Assembly (NCBI GenBank): GCA_002189035.1
Contig: CM007991.1
Span: 3,906,001 to 3,970,000, forward strand
Source of the DNA: Utricularia gibba
Lineage: Eukaryota; Streptophyta; Magnoliopsida; Lamiales; Lentibulariaceae
Direction: 5' to 3'
DNA length: 64,000 nt
Positions 1 through 9,430 of this stretch are shown in pieces. The notes beneath the pieces were generated by a model. That model was not told the origin of the DNA. It ran no database searches and saw only the letters and a program-made list of their open reading frames with translations. Every line of letters begins with the position of its first letter. Positions within the stretch are counted from its first letter, which is position 1. The translations under genes and the position numbers were made by a program.

Positions 1-13
1 CGGAGTGAAGCTG

Positions 14-822
14 ATGCAGAGCCCAGTTCCCACCAGCTACCTCTTCTTTTTGTTCGGGGAATTTCAGCGATGGTGGAAATTGGGTGCTCTCATGGTAGCG
101 GTTTACGCTGCGTTCAGAAGCGTCGCCACCAGACGCAAGCTTGTTTTGATTCTCCACCGGAGTTTTAAAAAGTTTCCTCATCCGAACGACGAGGCGGTCG
201 ATTCCGGAGACGACGACGGCGACGCGGTTTCCGTGGATGACTTTTCCTCTGAGGATGAGCAGGAGCCTGTGGTCAGGGAAACCGGTACGGCGTCATTTGC
301 AGGCGGAGACTTCGATGTGAAGGGGTCGCAACTCTTTCGCAGTGGGTGGAAGCCGGAATTTAACCTCGGTAGAAATGTCGTGCAGCTGTGGGATAGTCTC
401 GGGATGAGTCTCGATTTGGATGAGGATTCACTCGATCTGGATTCCAGGGGCGTGGTTTCAACCTGGGATTCCGATGAGGAGCAAAAGGCGATCGACTATT
501 GGAGTATCCCCCGATTTCGCCGGCTACCTCTCCGTTGATTTTGACGGCGGAGAGTAACGAGAAAGGGGACGGCGTTATTTTGAGCGGTTACGATTCCAGA
601 ATCCGACGGCGATCACCGGCTTTGTACGCCGAATGGAAGTTGCCGACGAGGACGGTGGCGGGTTTGTCCTCAGGGGGCGTTTCTAAGGTGTACCTGAGAG
701 ACGACGTCAACGGCGTGATCGACGTTGGCGACGTTAGGAAAGTCGGACAGCCGTTAAAGACTGTGAGAGAAAGTAACGGCGATAGGTGGTGGGACGCTGA
801 CGCCGTTAAATTTGATGATTAA
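14..822 (+). CDS. Uncharacterised plant protein, single exon, frame broken by one base
   Basis: I do not recognise the function. The first ATG is at 14; the frame is already open at the window edge, so the true start could lie upstream. The N-terminus (MQSPVPTSYLFFLFGEF, then a stretch rich in hydrophobic and aromatic residues around WWKLGALMVAVYAAF) suggests a membrane segment or anchor. An acidic Asp/Glu/Ser-rich middle follows, then a C-terminal block ending near WWDADAVKFDD that resembles conserved plant proteins of unknown function. The open frame runs from 14 to 538. The conserved C-terminus (about 499-822) is in the frame reached by one missing base. The two frames overlap between the stop at 475 and the stop at 538, and a run of five C at 508-512 lies in that overlap. 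One extra base there gives one protein of roughly 269 residues. No splice pair explains the shift. Confidence 0.65.
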
Positions 823-2313
823 TTTGTCCAGTCCAGTCCATTCTCCGCTTCCTAATTGCTAATTAATCATTAAAACCCTGGGCATGTCTCTTGTAAATTA
901 ATAATTTTGAATTATTATCATTATTTTATTATTCAATAATGGGACCTTCATTCGAATACAGTCACATTTCTTAATTGGTTATTTCAAAATATTAATATTC
1001 TTTTAACTAAATTAATATAAAACTAAAATAATTTATAAAGTCGTTTTTGTCAAATAAAACAACGTCAGTTAGTAGTTGTTTGTTGTACATAAATTTTATT
1101 ACAAATTATATTAATTTAATAAACGAATTTCTAATAGAAAAAAATAACCTTATTTAATTAAAAAATTAAGTGCAAAAATAAATTTGGAAATTTTGATTTA
1201 AAGGATAAACATATATACACACATAATATATATTTACGATATATTGTATTTATCAAAGAAAATAATTATTAATATAACAATTAATATTTTATGTATATTA
1301 TATTGTACATTTTAAACATCTAACTCTTATAATTTTACGTTTTTTATTTTCAAGAAAAAAACTTCATTTAAAATTAAATAAAATCTTTTTCTATCTATCC
1401 ATAATCGACTTGAAATTTACTTAATATCCCTCCACCTTTTCTTGGAATAGGTCCCTTCCTCCCTTCTTGAAAACTTAGCATCAATATTTAATCACCATTG
1501 GTTATAAACTTGAGTTTGACTTTGATATCAAATATAGTTTAACATTTAAACCTATTAAATAAAGGATGATAAATGTACAATTTAAGAGTTCAACAACCCA
1601 AATTTGACAGTGAAATGAAATGGGTAAACATATTCAAATGAAAATTACCACATGAATGAAGTTATTATAATGCTGTAAATATTCTGCACATGTCCTGTGT
1701 GTAGTTTTGAGTTAATATTCACATATTATATGAGACTCTGCAGGAGGTTGGAAAGCAAAATACAGAAGCGCACCGAGGAATGAGAATGCACCCTGTTTAA
1801 ACTAGACGTCATTCCTCTACAAAATCTCTGATGTGCTCAAATTTTGTGAACGAGTAGCACGTCTTGATGGACCAAGGAATTGTTGCTCTCGGCCAAACTG
1901 AAACCAGAATGCTTGCACTTGTGCTCTGAAAATACAAAAAGAATTACAATTTTTCATAAGGCAAAAGCTACCTTCAGTGTTCCTGTGGGAGATGTTTTAT
2001 CAGCATTTCCTCCCCAAGGCAGCAACTTCTACAAAACTGTTTGCGTGGGCCACTTCCAGGTCTGGAAAGTTTGGAATCCTTTCACTTTCGGTAGTTAGAG
2101 ATGTTGGCTTGTTACATGTCTGGCACTTGCTTTGCTTTGTCATGTCAACATGAAAAAATCATTCATGCCAATCGCCAAAACTTGCAGATTTTCAATCTCG
2201 ATGGAATGCTGCTGAGACTAAACTGGCAGGTTTTCCACATTCTATGGAACTTATGGAACAGGAAACCTACGACAAATCTTTCAGATCTCCCTATCTTAAG
2301 AAGGCTTCTTGTA
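823..2313. other. AT-rich intergenic spacer
   Basis: About 1.5 kb of very AT-rich sequence up to about 1,700, with long runs of A, T and TA dinucleotides. It then becomes less AT-rich toward the 3' end of the PPR gene that starts at 2314 on the opposite strand; 1,740-2,310 may include its 3' untranslated region. I see no RNA gene, domain or clear transposon end. Confidence 0.6.
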
Positions 2314-4086
2314 TTATTCTGTGAGCATGACCAAGCTTGTTGCAGCACCTTTTCGGGCTTTCAAGTAATCCAGAAGATTTCTAGAAGCCACAACTTCGAC
2401 CCATCTTCCAGTTTCAGCATATAAATTTGAAGAGAGTAAGAAATTCTCATAATTATGTGAAGCATTCAGCTCTGGCATGCTTTTGAGCAAATTAAACCCA
2501 TGCTTAATGTGGCCATGAACCCTGCAAGCATACATCAGCATTCTCCAAATTATAGCATTTGGCTCCATGGGCATTTCGTGAACAAACTTTTTTGCTTCTT
2601 CTAACATTCCCAATCTAGCAAGCATGTCTACCATGCAACCACAATGCTCGATCTGAGGTTTGATGCCATATGTTACTTGCATCATATTGTAAGCATTTCT
2701 ACCTTCAATAACCATGCCTGTGTGGTCACAAGCAAATAAAACACCGATAAAGGTAACAGCATTAGGAATTATCTTGTTCTCACACATTTTCTGGAACATA
2801 GCAAGAGACTGACATCCTTGACTATTTATGGCATGACCTATGATCATGGATGTCCACGAGATGACATCCTTCTCGGGCATTGTATTGAAGATGGAAGTAG
2901 CCTTTTCCATGCACCCACATTTTGCATACAGGTCAATAAGGGCATTCCTCAGAATCAAACTTCTTTTGAAGATATCATTGCTCTCCACCAAAGAATGCAC
3001 AACGGTACACCTCCTTAACTCCTTGATATCACGGCATGCTTTGATTAATCCGAGAACTGTAACATCATCAAGGGCTAAATCTCTCAACTTGACTTGATCC
3101 AAGAGCATCAAAACATCGCTAGCTTGTCCATTTTCAGCATAACCATGCACCATAGCATTCCACAACGCAATATTCTGCTTTGGTAATTCATTAAACAGTT
3201 TTCTAGCTGAGTGCACTTCTCTACACTTTGCGTACATGTTGATTAGTGCAGTCCCAATGGAATCCTCACATTCTAGGCTGACAACTCTAGCATAAGCATG
3301 AAGCATTTCTCCCGTACGGAGATCAATGTGAGAAGTACATGTAGACAACAAGCAACTCAATGACACTTTATCAATTTTCACACCTTCAATCCTCATATTT
3401 TGGAACAGCAGATGTGCTTTAGTAAATTGAAAGCCATTGACATAACCCCAAATCATTGTATTCCAAGAAAATAAATCTTTCTGCGGCATGCCCCTGAAGA
3501 GAGTTTCCGCATCAGAAAGAAACCCAAATTTAGCATAAAAATTGATGAGAGCGTTACAAACTTCAGTACTACAATCCAATCCAATCTTACAGCAGCAGCA
3601 ATGCAGAGCAAGTGATGATCTACATTGTCCATACTCGACGCAACCAGATATCAAAATCACTAAAGTGATGAAATTCGGCCTCACATCCAAACCAAAATCA
3701 CAACTCATCAATTTATCAAGCAAGCTAAATCCCATGGTAATATTTCCTCTTCTCACATATCCAGATATCATGCAGTTAATTGCGACAACCGTTTTGTCTT
3801 TCATTGAACCAAATAAAACTGAAGCACAAAATGTCGTATTCACAAAACCCATGTAGAAACTAACGAGGCTATTCAAGATATGCGAGTTACCATCCAGGCC
3901 AAGTCTAAGGACATGGCAGTGTATCGATTTGCCTTCACGAGCGGCTCGAACTTTGCCACAAGCTTTGATCAGAGAAGCATACACAAAGGGGCTATCCCTA
4001 ATGCGGCTGCTCGCATTTCCGGTGTACAACAACTGGAATAAAGACAGGGCTTTTAATGGGTTGCTTGCCGATAGATGCCTGATCAT
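2314..4086 (-). CDS. Pentatricopeptide repeat protein, PLS type with degenerate E region
   Basis: An intronless 590-residue protein made almost entirely of degenerate 31-36 residue PPR units. Recognisable units include DLFSWNTMIWGYV, NIALWNAMVHGYAENG and DVISWTSMIIGHAINSQG, alternating P, L and S types. The C-terminal part (around IIWRMLMYACRVHGHI, then LLSSNLYAETGRWVEV) is the beginning of an E motif. It stops without an E+ or DYW domain. PLS-class PPR proteins are imported into plastids or mitochondria, bind single-stranded RNA and usually direct C-to-U editing or other RNA maturation; an E-only protein would need a partner deaminase. The first ATG in frame is at 4086; the frame is open about 130 bases further upstream but without another ATG. 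No clear transit peptide is visible, so the N-terminus is uncertain. It lies about 300 bases downstream of a second PPR gene on the same strand. Confidence 0.9.
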   Translation of the reverse strand: MIRHLSASNPLKALSLFQLLYTGNASSRIRDSPFVYASLIKACGKVRAAREGKSIHCHVLRLGLDGNSHILNSLVSFYMGFVNTTFCASVLFGSMKDKTVVAINCMISGYVRRGNITMGFSLLDKLMSCDFGLDVRPNFITLVILISGCVEYGQCRSSLALHCCCCKIGLDCSTEVCNALINFYAKFGFLSDAETLFRGMPQKDLFSWNTMIWGYVNGFQFTKAHLLFQNMRIEGVKIDKVSLSCLLSTCTSHIDLRTGEMLHAYARVVSLECEDSIGTALINMYAKCREVHSARKLFNELPKQNIALWNAMVHGYAENGQASDVLMLLDQVKLRDLALDDVTVLGLIKACRDIKELRRCTVVHSLVESNDIFKRSLILRNALIDLYAKCGCMEKATSIFNTMPEKDVISWTSMIIGHAINSQGCQSLAMFQKMCENKIIPNAVTFIGVLFACDHTGMVIEGRNAYNMMQVTYGIKPQIEHCGCMVDMLARLGMLEEAKKFVHEMPMEPNAIIWRMLMYACRVHGHIKHGFNLLKSMPELNASHNYENFLLSSNLYAETGRWVEVVASRNLLDYLKARKGAATSLVMLTE

Positions 4087-4386
4087 GAGACTGCATCCAC
4101 AGGGGTTCGCCGGGTTACTCAGTGATTCCAACGGAGGCTGAAGAACAATATCGAAAGCGGAAAAAAGATGACTAAAAATGGGAAGAAGAAAAGTTCACCC
4201 CAGGCAGAGTGCGGGTCAAGCCGCTAAATAGCCCGTCAGTGATGCTCCGGTCCGGCGAAAGTTATTGGCCGTTGATCTTCATGCGAGATCGGAAAGTTGG
4301 GCGTGTGTTTATATTCAAAAACCTTACTTTACTCAAATCTATTTAACTACCTCCAAATTTACTCAAGTCCACTAAGCTCTGAAAGA

Positions 4387-6288
4387 TCACCAAGCAACCG
4401 AGTTTACGTGTGTTTCTAGCAAGAGCTCTGGAGCCTCATCGTCACTTCCATAGCCTTGCAACGTGATAGCCATTGTTAGCCCTCTGATGGCTTCATAAAT
4501 CTCGCCACGTTTCGGATGCCTTTCGTCGAAGGCATAGAACTCGAGAACCCCGTCCACGGTTTCAATGGCGCTACAGCCAGGTTGCTTCTTTGATCCCATG
4601 CCGTTCAACACACTTTTCAGGCGAGCCAAATCTTCCCACCTCCGAGCTTCGCCGTATACGTTCGATAGTGTGACATAGTTTGCGGGGTTTGCAGGATCAA
4701 GCTCTATAAGCCATTGGAGACAGAGCTCTGCTAACTCGAGTTTCTTGTGAACACGGGAAGCTGCTAGCAAGGTGGTCCATATCACACTGTCTGCCCTCAT
4801 AGGCATGTTCTGTACAAATTCTGTGGCCTGATCGAGAAGCCCCCGTCTCGCAAGAAGGTCCACGACACAACCATAATGCTCGATTCTAGGTGCCATGGAG
4901 TATTCAGTGTTCATAGAGTGAAAATGGCCGAGTCCTTCTTTGACTAACCCCATATGGGAACAGGCATTCAGCACACCAACGAAGGTGATCCCATCTGGTT
5001 TCCCTCCGGAAGCCTTCATCTCCATGAAAAGATGGAGTGCATCAGCTCCATGACCATGAACGGCTAATGCATTGATTATTGTGTTCCACGATATGGAATC
5101 CTTATTCTTCATGTTCCTGAATACAGAGATTGCAGATTCTACACAGCCGCATTTGGCATACATGTCCATAAGAGCATTGCAAACATAGAGATTATCATCG
5201 TAGTCTCTGTCTTCTGCATATCTATGCACCCACTTCCCAAAATCAAGAGATACTAGTCTTGCACAAGCAGTTAAGACAAAGACAAGCGTTGCATCATTGG
5301 GCTGGACGGTAGCCTCGGTAAGCATCCTCTTAAAGGTATCGAGTACATCAGCGAAACGCCCATTGTGCAGATATCCTCCGATCAGTGCATTCCATGAGAA
5401 AATACTTTTATCTTTCATAGAATTAAACAACCTGCAGCACCCCTCAACGTCCCCATTACTGGCATATCCATTCAATAAGACATTAAAAGACATCAAATCT
5501 TTAACTGGCATCATGTCAAAGAGCTTCCTTGCCTCCACCATATTTCCTGAATCCATGTATGCCGTTATCATTCTATTCCACAGAACAATATCGCGTTCCG
5601 GTGCTAAATCAAAAAGGTTTCTAGCTGAAACTAAGTCACGATTCGCAGCATAACAGTTTATCATTGTAGTCCAAACAACGACGTTCCTAACAAGCATTTC
5701 AGCAAACACTCTATAACCCCAAACTACACAACCACAGGAGGAATACAACTCAATCAAAAGCGTACCACAATATATATTTGCCTTGAAACCATTTTTTATA
5801 GATTGGCAATGCAATTCCTCGCCTTCTCTCAGAGCCAGAATCTTGCAACAGGCCTTCAACACTTCAGGTAACGAGTAACGGTTGGGTTTAGCATCCTCCC
5901 TCAACATGTCTCTAAAAAACACCATAACTTCCCTAAATGACTCATTTTCCAAATACCCTTTTAGCATAACATTCCATAACGAGGTGCGCCTCCTGTGCAG
6001 CAATCCGTCGAACACCTTCCGGGCATAGCGTATTTGCTTCAGCGCAGAGCACCTCACTAGAAAAAAGGAGGTTGGACGGTGATCCCAGCAATCAACACCA
6101 TTGGTTACTATCTGAGACTGTATCTGCCGTAGTTGTTTCAGACTCTTACATGACTGAACAAGCGAAATCAACCCATGTTCCAGTGTACGCGGACTACTTA
6201 ATCCCCGACACGTACCCAGATTTCCTATTCCCGATAAAGAATCGACATCTATGTCGAAGCAACGGATCGTCCGCAGCACAGCATCCAC
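4387..6288 (-). CDS. Pentatricopeptide repeat protein, PLS-E/E+ class, start codon missing
   Basis: An intronless frame encoding about 633 residues of PPR repeats (for example NVVVWTTMINCYAANRD, DIVLWNRMITAYMDSGN, SIFSWNALIGGYLHNG, DSISWNTIINALAVHG). An E motif follows (VIWTTLLAASRVHKKLELAE, then NYVTLSNVYGEARRWEDL), and an E+ segment (PGCSAIE, then FDERHPKRGEIYEAI). There is no DYW deaminase domain. Family knowledge says such proteins specify organellar RNA editing sites and recruit a DYW partner. The frame opens after a stop at 6298-6300 and contains no ATG until deep inside the first repeats, so the start given here is only the limit of the open frame (first codon GTG). An ATG at 6284 lies one frame away and would join if one base were missing between 6281 and 6251. 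An upstream exon is the alternative. Site II promoter motifs lie just upstream. Confidence 0.85.
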   Translation of the reverse strand: MDAVLRTIRCFDIDVDSLSGIGNLGTCRGLSSPRTLEHGLISLVQSCKSLKQLRQIQSQIVTNGVDCWDHRPTSFFLVRCSALKQIRYARKVFDGLLHRRRTSLWNVMLKGYLENESFREVMVFFRDMLREDAKPNRYSLPEVLKACCKILALREGEELHCQSIKNGFKANIYCGTLLIELYSSCGCVVWGYRVFAEMLVRNVVVWTTMINCYAANRDLVSARNLFDLAPERDIVLWNRMITAYMDSGNMVEARKLFDMMPVKDLMSFNVLLNGYASNGDVEGCCRLFNSMKDKSIFSWNALIGGYLHNGRFADVLDTFKRMLTEATVQPNDATLVFVLTACARLVSLDFGKWVHRYAEDRDYDDNLYVCNALMDMYAKCGCVESAISVFRNMKNKDSISWNTIINALAVHGHGADALHLFMEMKASGGKPDGITFVGVLNACSHMGLVKEGLGHFHSMNTEYSMAPRIEHYGCVVDLLARRGLLDQATEFVQNMPMRADSVIWTTLLAASRVHKKLELAELCLQWLIELDPANPANYVTLSNVYGEARRWEDLARLKSVLNGMGSKKQPGCSAIETVDGVLEFYAFDERHPKRGEIYEAIRGLTMAITLQGYGSDDEAPELLLETHVNSVAW

Positions 6289-6377
6289 CGGTCGGCGCTA
6301 GGATTCGGATACCGGAATAACAAACAAAGAAACGACGTTGTAAGCGAACCTTGTGCCCGCCACAACTTTTCCATCAT

Positions 6378-6417
6378 TTGGGCCCGACAGAATTTGGGCT
6401 TTTCATCTTAGCCCATG
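6378..6417 (-). promoter_or_regulatory. Site II (TGGGCC/T) motif cluster upstream of the PPR gene
   Basis: Three TGGGCC/TGGGCT-type elements in 40 bases (tttgggccc, tttgggct, agcccat) lie about 90-130 bases before the start of the minus-strand PPR frame. In plants such site II elements, bound by TCP factors, are typical of promoters of nuclear genes for organelle proteins and translation components. That fits a PPR gene. The regulatory role is inferred from motif and position only. Confidence 0.5.
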
Positions 6418-7991
6418 AATGAATATTCCCAAAATGCTTGGTTCCGGTCAAACCGCCCAAGCGATACAGTGCACACATCGGTGTCTAAAAGGTAGCTATA
6501 TTATACGACGACCACACATGCAATACCATGCACCCCACTAGCCGTACGCCTGTCCAAATCTATAAATAGCGAAACACCAAAACCGAACCCATATACGTGT
6601 CCGCACTGTGAAACATGAAAATCATATTTAATAACGTAAATTAGATATTTTAAAATTATTTATTACATTACTTTCGTTGAATTACAAAAACATTATCCAA
6701 CTTCACTAATTTCATTATAGTAATATATATGGACTATTCTGTGAACCAAATCTTTTGAATTGATTCTATTTCATTTTTGAAAATTTCAATCTTATTCTAT
6801 CTTGTGAGAAAATTAAAAATTCAGATAATGTGACTAATGTTATAAATTATTGAATTTATTGAATCTACCATTAAAAAATTAATTAGAGAATTATATTACT
6901 TATTTTTAATACATTTAAAAAATACGTGTATATTATCACATTAAACTATAGAATACTTTAATATATTAAATTTTATAATATACAATTTGATATATTAAAA
7001 TCTAGAATTTAATTTTATATTATTATACAAAGTAGTTTTACAGTTTGAAAATTGAATCTACTAATAAAATTAATTCTATTTTACAACAAAAATTTAAAAA
7101 CAGAACAAATCCTACATCTTATATTTCTGTTACTTCAAAAGATTTATCTTCCAATGAACACAAATCACTTTCGTTTAAAACTTGATTAAAAACATTAAAA
7201 TTACTTTGATAATTTTTCATATAAATGAAATTACAAAACTTTATAATATGTGATAACGTGCTATCATTAAAAAAACAGGACATCTTTTCACACATATTTA
7301 ATTATTATTATTTTTTTAAAAAAAGGTGAAATAGTAGAGGGCATCTCTCTTGCCTATCATTACCTCACGTGTGGAGGTAATCTATCCCTGTAGTATTGCT
7401 GTTAGGCCATATGAAAACGAGATTAGGGAAATGAACCCCTCCTTTTTAATAAAAGCCTATGTGATGCCCTATCACGAGTGGAAAAGTTTAGACGAATATC
7501 ATATCGATTACAGATAAAGAAGAAAATGAAGTTGAGTAGAATGATTATATAAATCTTGTATGTTATTTTTTTCGAACACGGTAAAAGATATTATTAAATA
7601 TTAAAATTATTTTTTAATAAAAAAAATAAGAGGGTTAATTTAGTAGGTCTAGGGGTGGTGTCACGCCTCACAAGCTATGCAATAATGAAGGGTTAGGTCT
7701 AAGAGTAGGGAGGACTAATTAGTATAAGCTTGTGGTTTTATTCATTGCCATGTCCCCTTTTTTGTTGATGGTTTTTATTCAGCAATTAAAGTAATTTTAG
7801 GAATAAAGAAATGGTGGAAAATTGGAAATGTAATAAATGTATAAAGTTGGGGGGTATTTTAAATTTCAGAATTTTTGTGTCGGAAAGGGAAAGTTTAGCT
7901 GTCCCCATTTTCCCATGGCCTCCTGCCGGCTGCCAATCAGCTTCCTCCGCGGCTTCTCTTAAAATCCCATTTCGCATTGGCTACTGGTGCC
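6418..7991. other. AT-rich intergenic spacer
   Basis: About 1.6 kb between the PPR gene and the next promoter. A TATAAATA string at about 6,563 on the plus strand is followed only by a nine-codon open frame and no gene. The remainder is AT-rich with no recognisable element. From about 7,870 the composition rises as the promoter of the next gene begins. Confidence 0.5.
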
Positions 7992-7998
7992 TATAAAT
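7992..7998 (+). promoter_or_regulatory. TATA box of the gene at 8754
   Basis: TATAAAT in the context gcctataaatacacacg. It is followed about 30 bases later by a C/T-rich leader (ccccttgcccttcaccccttcctctc), a usual plant transcription start region. The leader of about 0.7 kb before the ATG contains an intron whose acceptor is at 8721-8727. Confidence 0.6.
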
Positions 7999-8753
7999 AC
8001 ACACGCCCCTTGCCCTTCACCCCTTCCTCTCGTTGTGTACGAGCCTGACCGTTAAATCTTCTTCACAATTTCTTTATCGAGGGGCGTAGCCCTCCACGTT
8101 TTGTGTTGTACAGCTCTTTTGGTTAGGTGGTTTTTTGCGTTTTCTTGTATAGTTTTTCATCGGGGGCTCCGGTTTCTAGGCGCTTTCTTCTTGTTGTGAG
8201 GTGGGTAGTTGATTTTTCTTCGTTTTCGGTTTCTTTTGCTGTTTTTGATGGTTTGGTATGGTGAAGGTAGCTCTTTTTTCTTCTTCAAGAAGTGACAGCA
8301 TAACTAATAATCGTTTGCTTTTGATTGTTGAGGGCGGTTCTAGAAGTTTGCTTTTGATTGTTCATGAGCTTCGAAGGTTCTCGAGTTTTAGAGTTTTGTT
8401 TGGAATTTGGATCTGTCGAAAGGCGTAGGCTGTAGAAGTTTTGGGGCTCTTTTTTCTTCGCTTTTCTGGCTAAAAAATTGACCTTTTTTTATTCACACCT
8501 GAAAATTTTGGACAGTATAGGCTTGTTTTTTCTGAAAGTCGGAAGTTTCTATTTGATTTCTGGCGACTCTGTTTGAACGATTCCCTGGTGCTTTCCCGTT
8601 CCCCTTCAGATCTGGCATACATATGTCGGTTCTTTGATTTTAATGTTCATTTTTTTCAAGCTTTTACATGTGTTTCTTTGAAGATATTCCTGCTAATCAG
8701 CGATGTCATTTGTCGTTATAATTTCAGGTTCTTGCTATTGCATCAAAGCTAAA

Positions 8754-9430
8754 ATGAGTCCGTATGCAATTCAACAGAGTTGTGTGGCCACCCTCGAAGA
8801 GTCGTGGACAGAATCAGTCTCCGCGGAATCCGGCGATATGAAGGGAACTGTGGTTTGTCCAAAGCCACGGCGGCTCAGCCTTGTCTGCACCATCACTGAG
8901 CCGCCGCGCGCAAGACCCTTCAGGTGGCTGGTGAGGTAAATCTTAGCCTACTTACAAACCGTCATCGATAATCACTACTATTCTTTTGGCTGAAAGTTTT
9001 CATCTTTTTCGTCTGTGGTTCTATCTGCAGCCACCAGCAAAAAGATTGTGATGCTAAAGCTGCAAATGAATTGCTAGACATAATCCTCTCCAAGGTTTGT
9101 TTCCTGAAAACTCATGCCCAATCCAACGCCTGCTCACCTAATGACAAATCCTGATATTGAATTCAGCAGGATGACACCCGTGATACAGATCATTTTTTCC
9201 CCGACATAGCTTCCTCATCGCCCCCATTCTCCTGTTCCCCACCAAGGAGAGTTGCCAACCCTCTGATTCAAGACGCCCGATTCGTGAGCGAGAAGTTCAC
9301 CCCCGTTCCTCCACGAGGCATTTCCGTGACCCACAGCTTCAGCAGCAGCAACCCGGCTGTAAGAATCGAGGGGTTCGACTGCCTGGACAGGGACAACCAG
9401 AGCAACTGCAGCATCCCTGCCCTGGCGTGA
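8754..9430 (+). CDS. Uncharacterised plant-specific protein, three exons
   Basis: Coding exons are 8754-8935, 9031-9094 and 9170-9430, all with GT...AG borders, giving 168 residues. An additional intron in the 5' leader ends at 8727 (atttcag), 26 bases before the ATG. No catalytic domain is visible. The N-terminal half contains PKPRRLSLVCTITEPPRARPF. The C-terminus holds PPRRVANPLIQDARF, then RIEGFDCLDRD and finally CSIPALA. I recognise these C-terminal blocks as a conserved signature of a plant family without an assigned function. The protein is Ser/Pro-rich and without signal peptide or membrane segment, so a soluble nuclear or cytosolic location is likely but inferred. The final exon could instead begin at the earlier AG (9167), adding one residue. 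Confidence 0.8.

Noticed and set aside
6563-6570. TATAAATA on the plus strand
   Set aside because: Followed only by a nine-codon frame and AT-rich DNA; no gene that it could serve.
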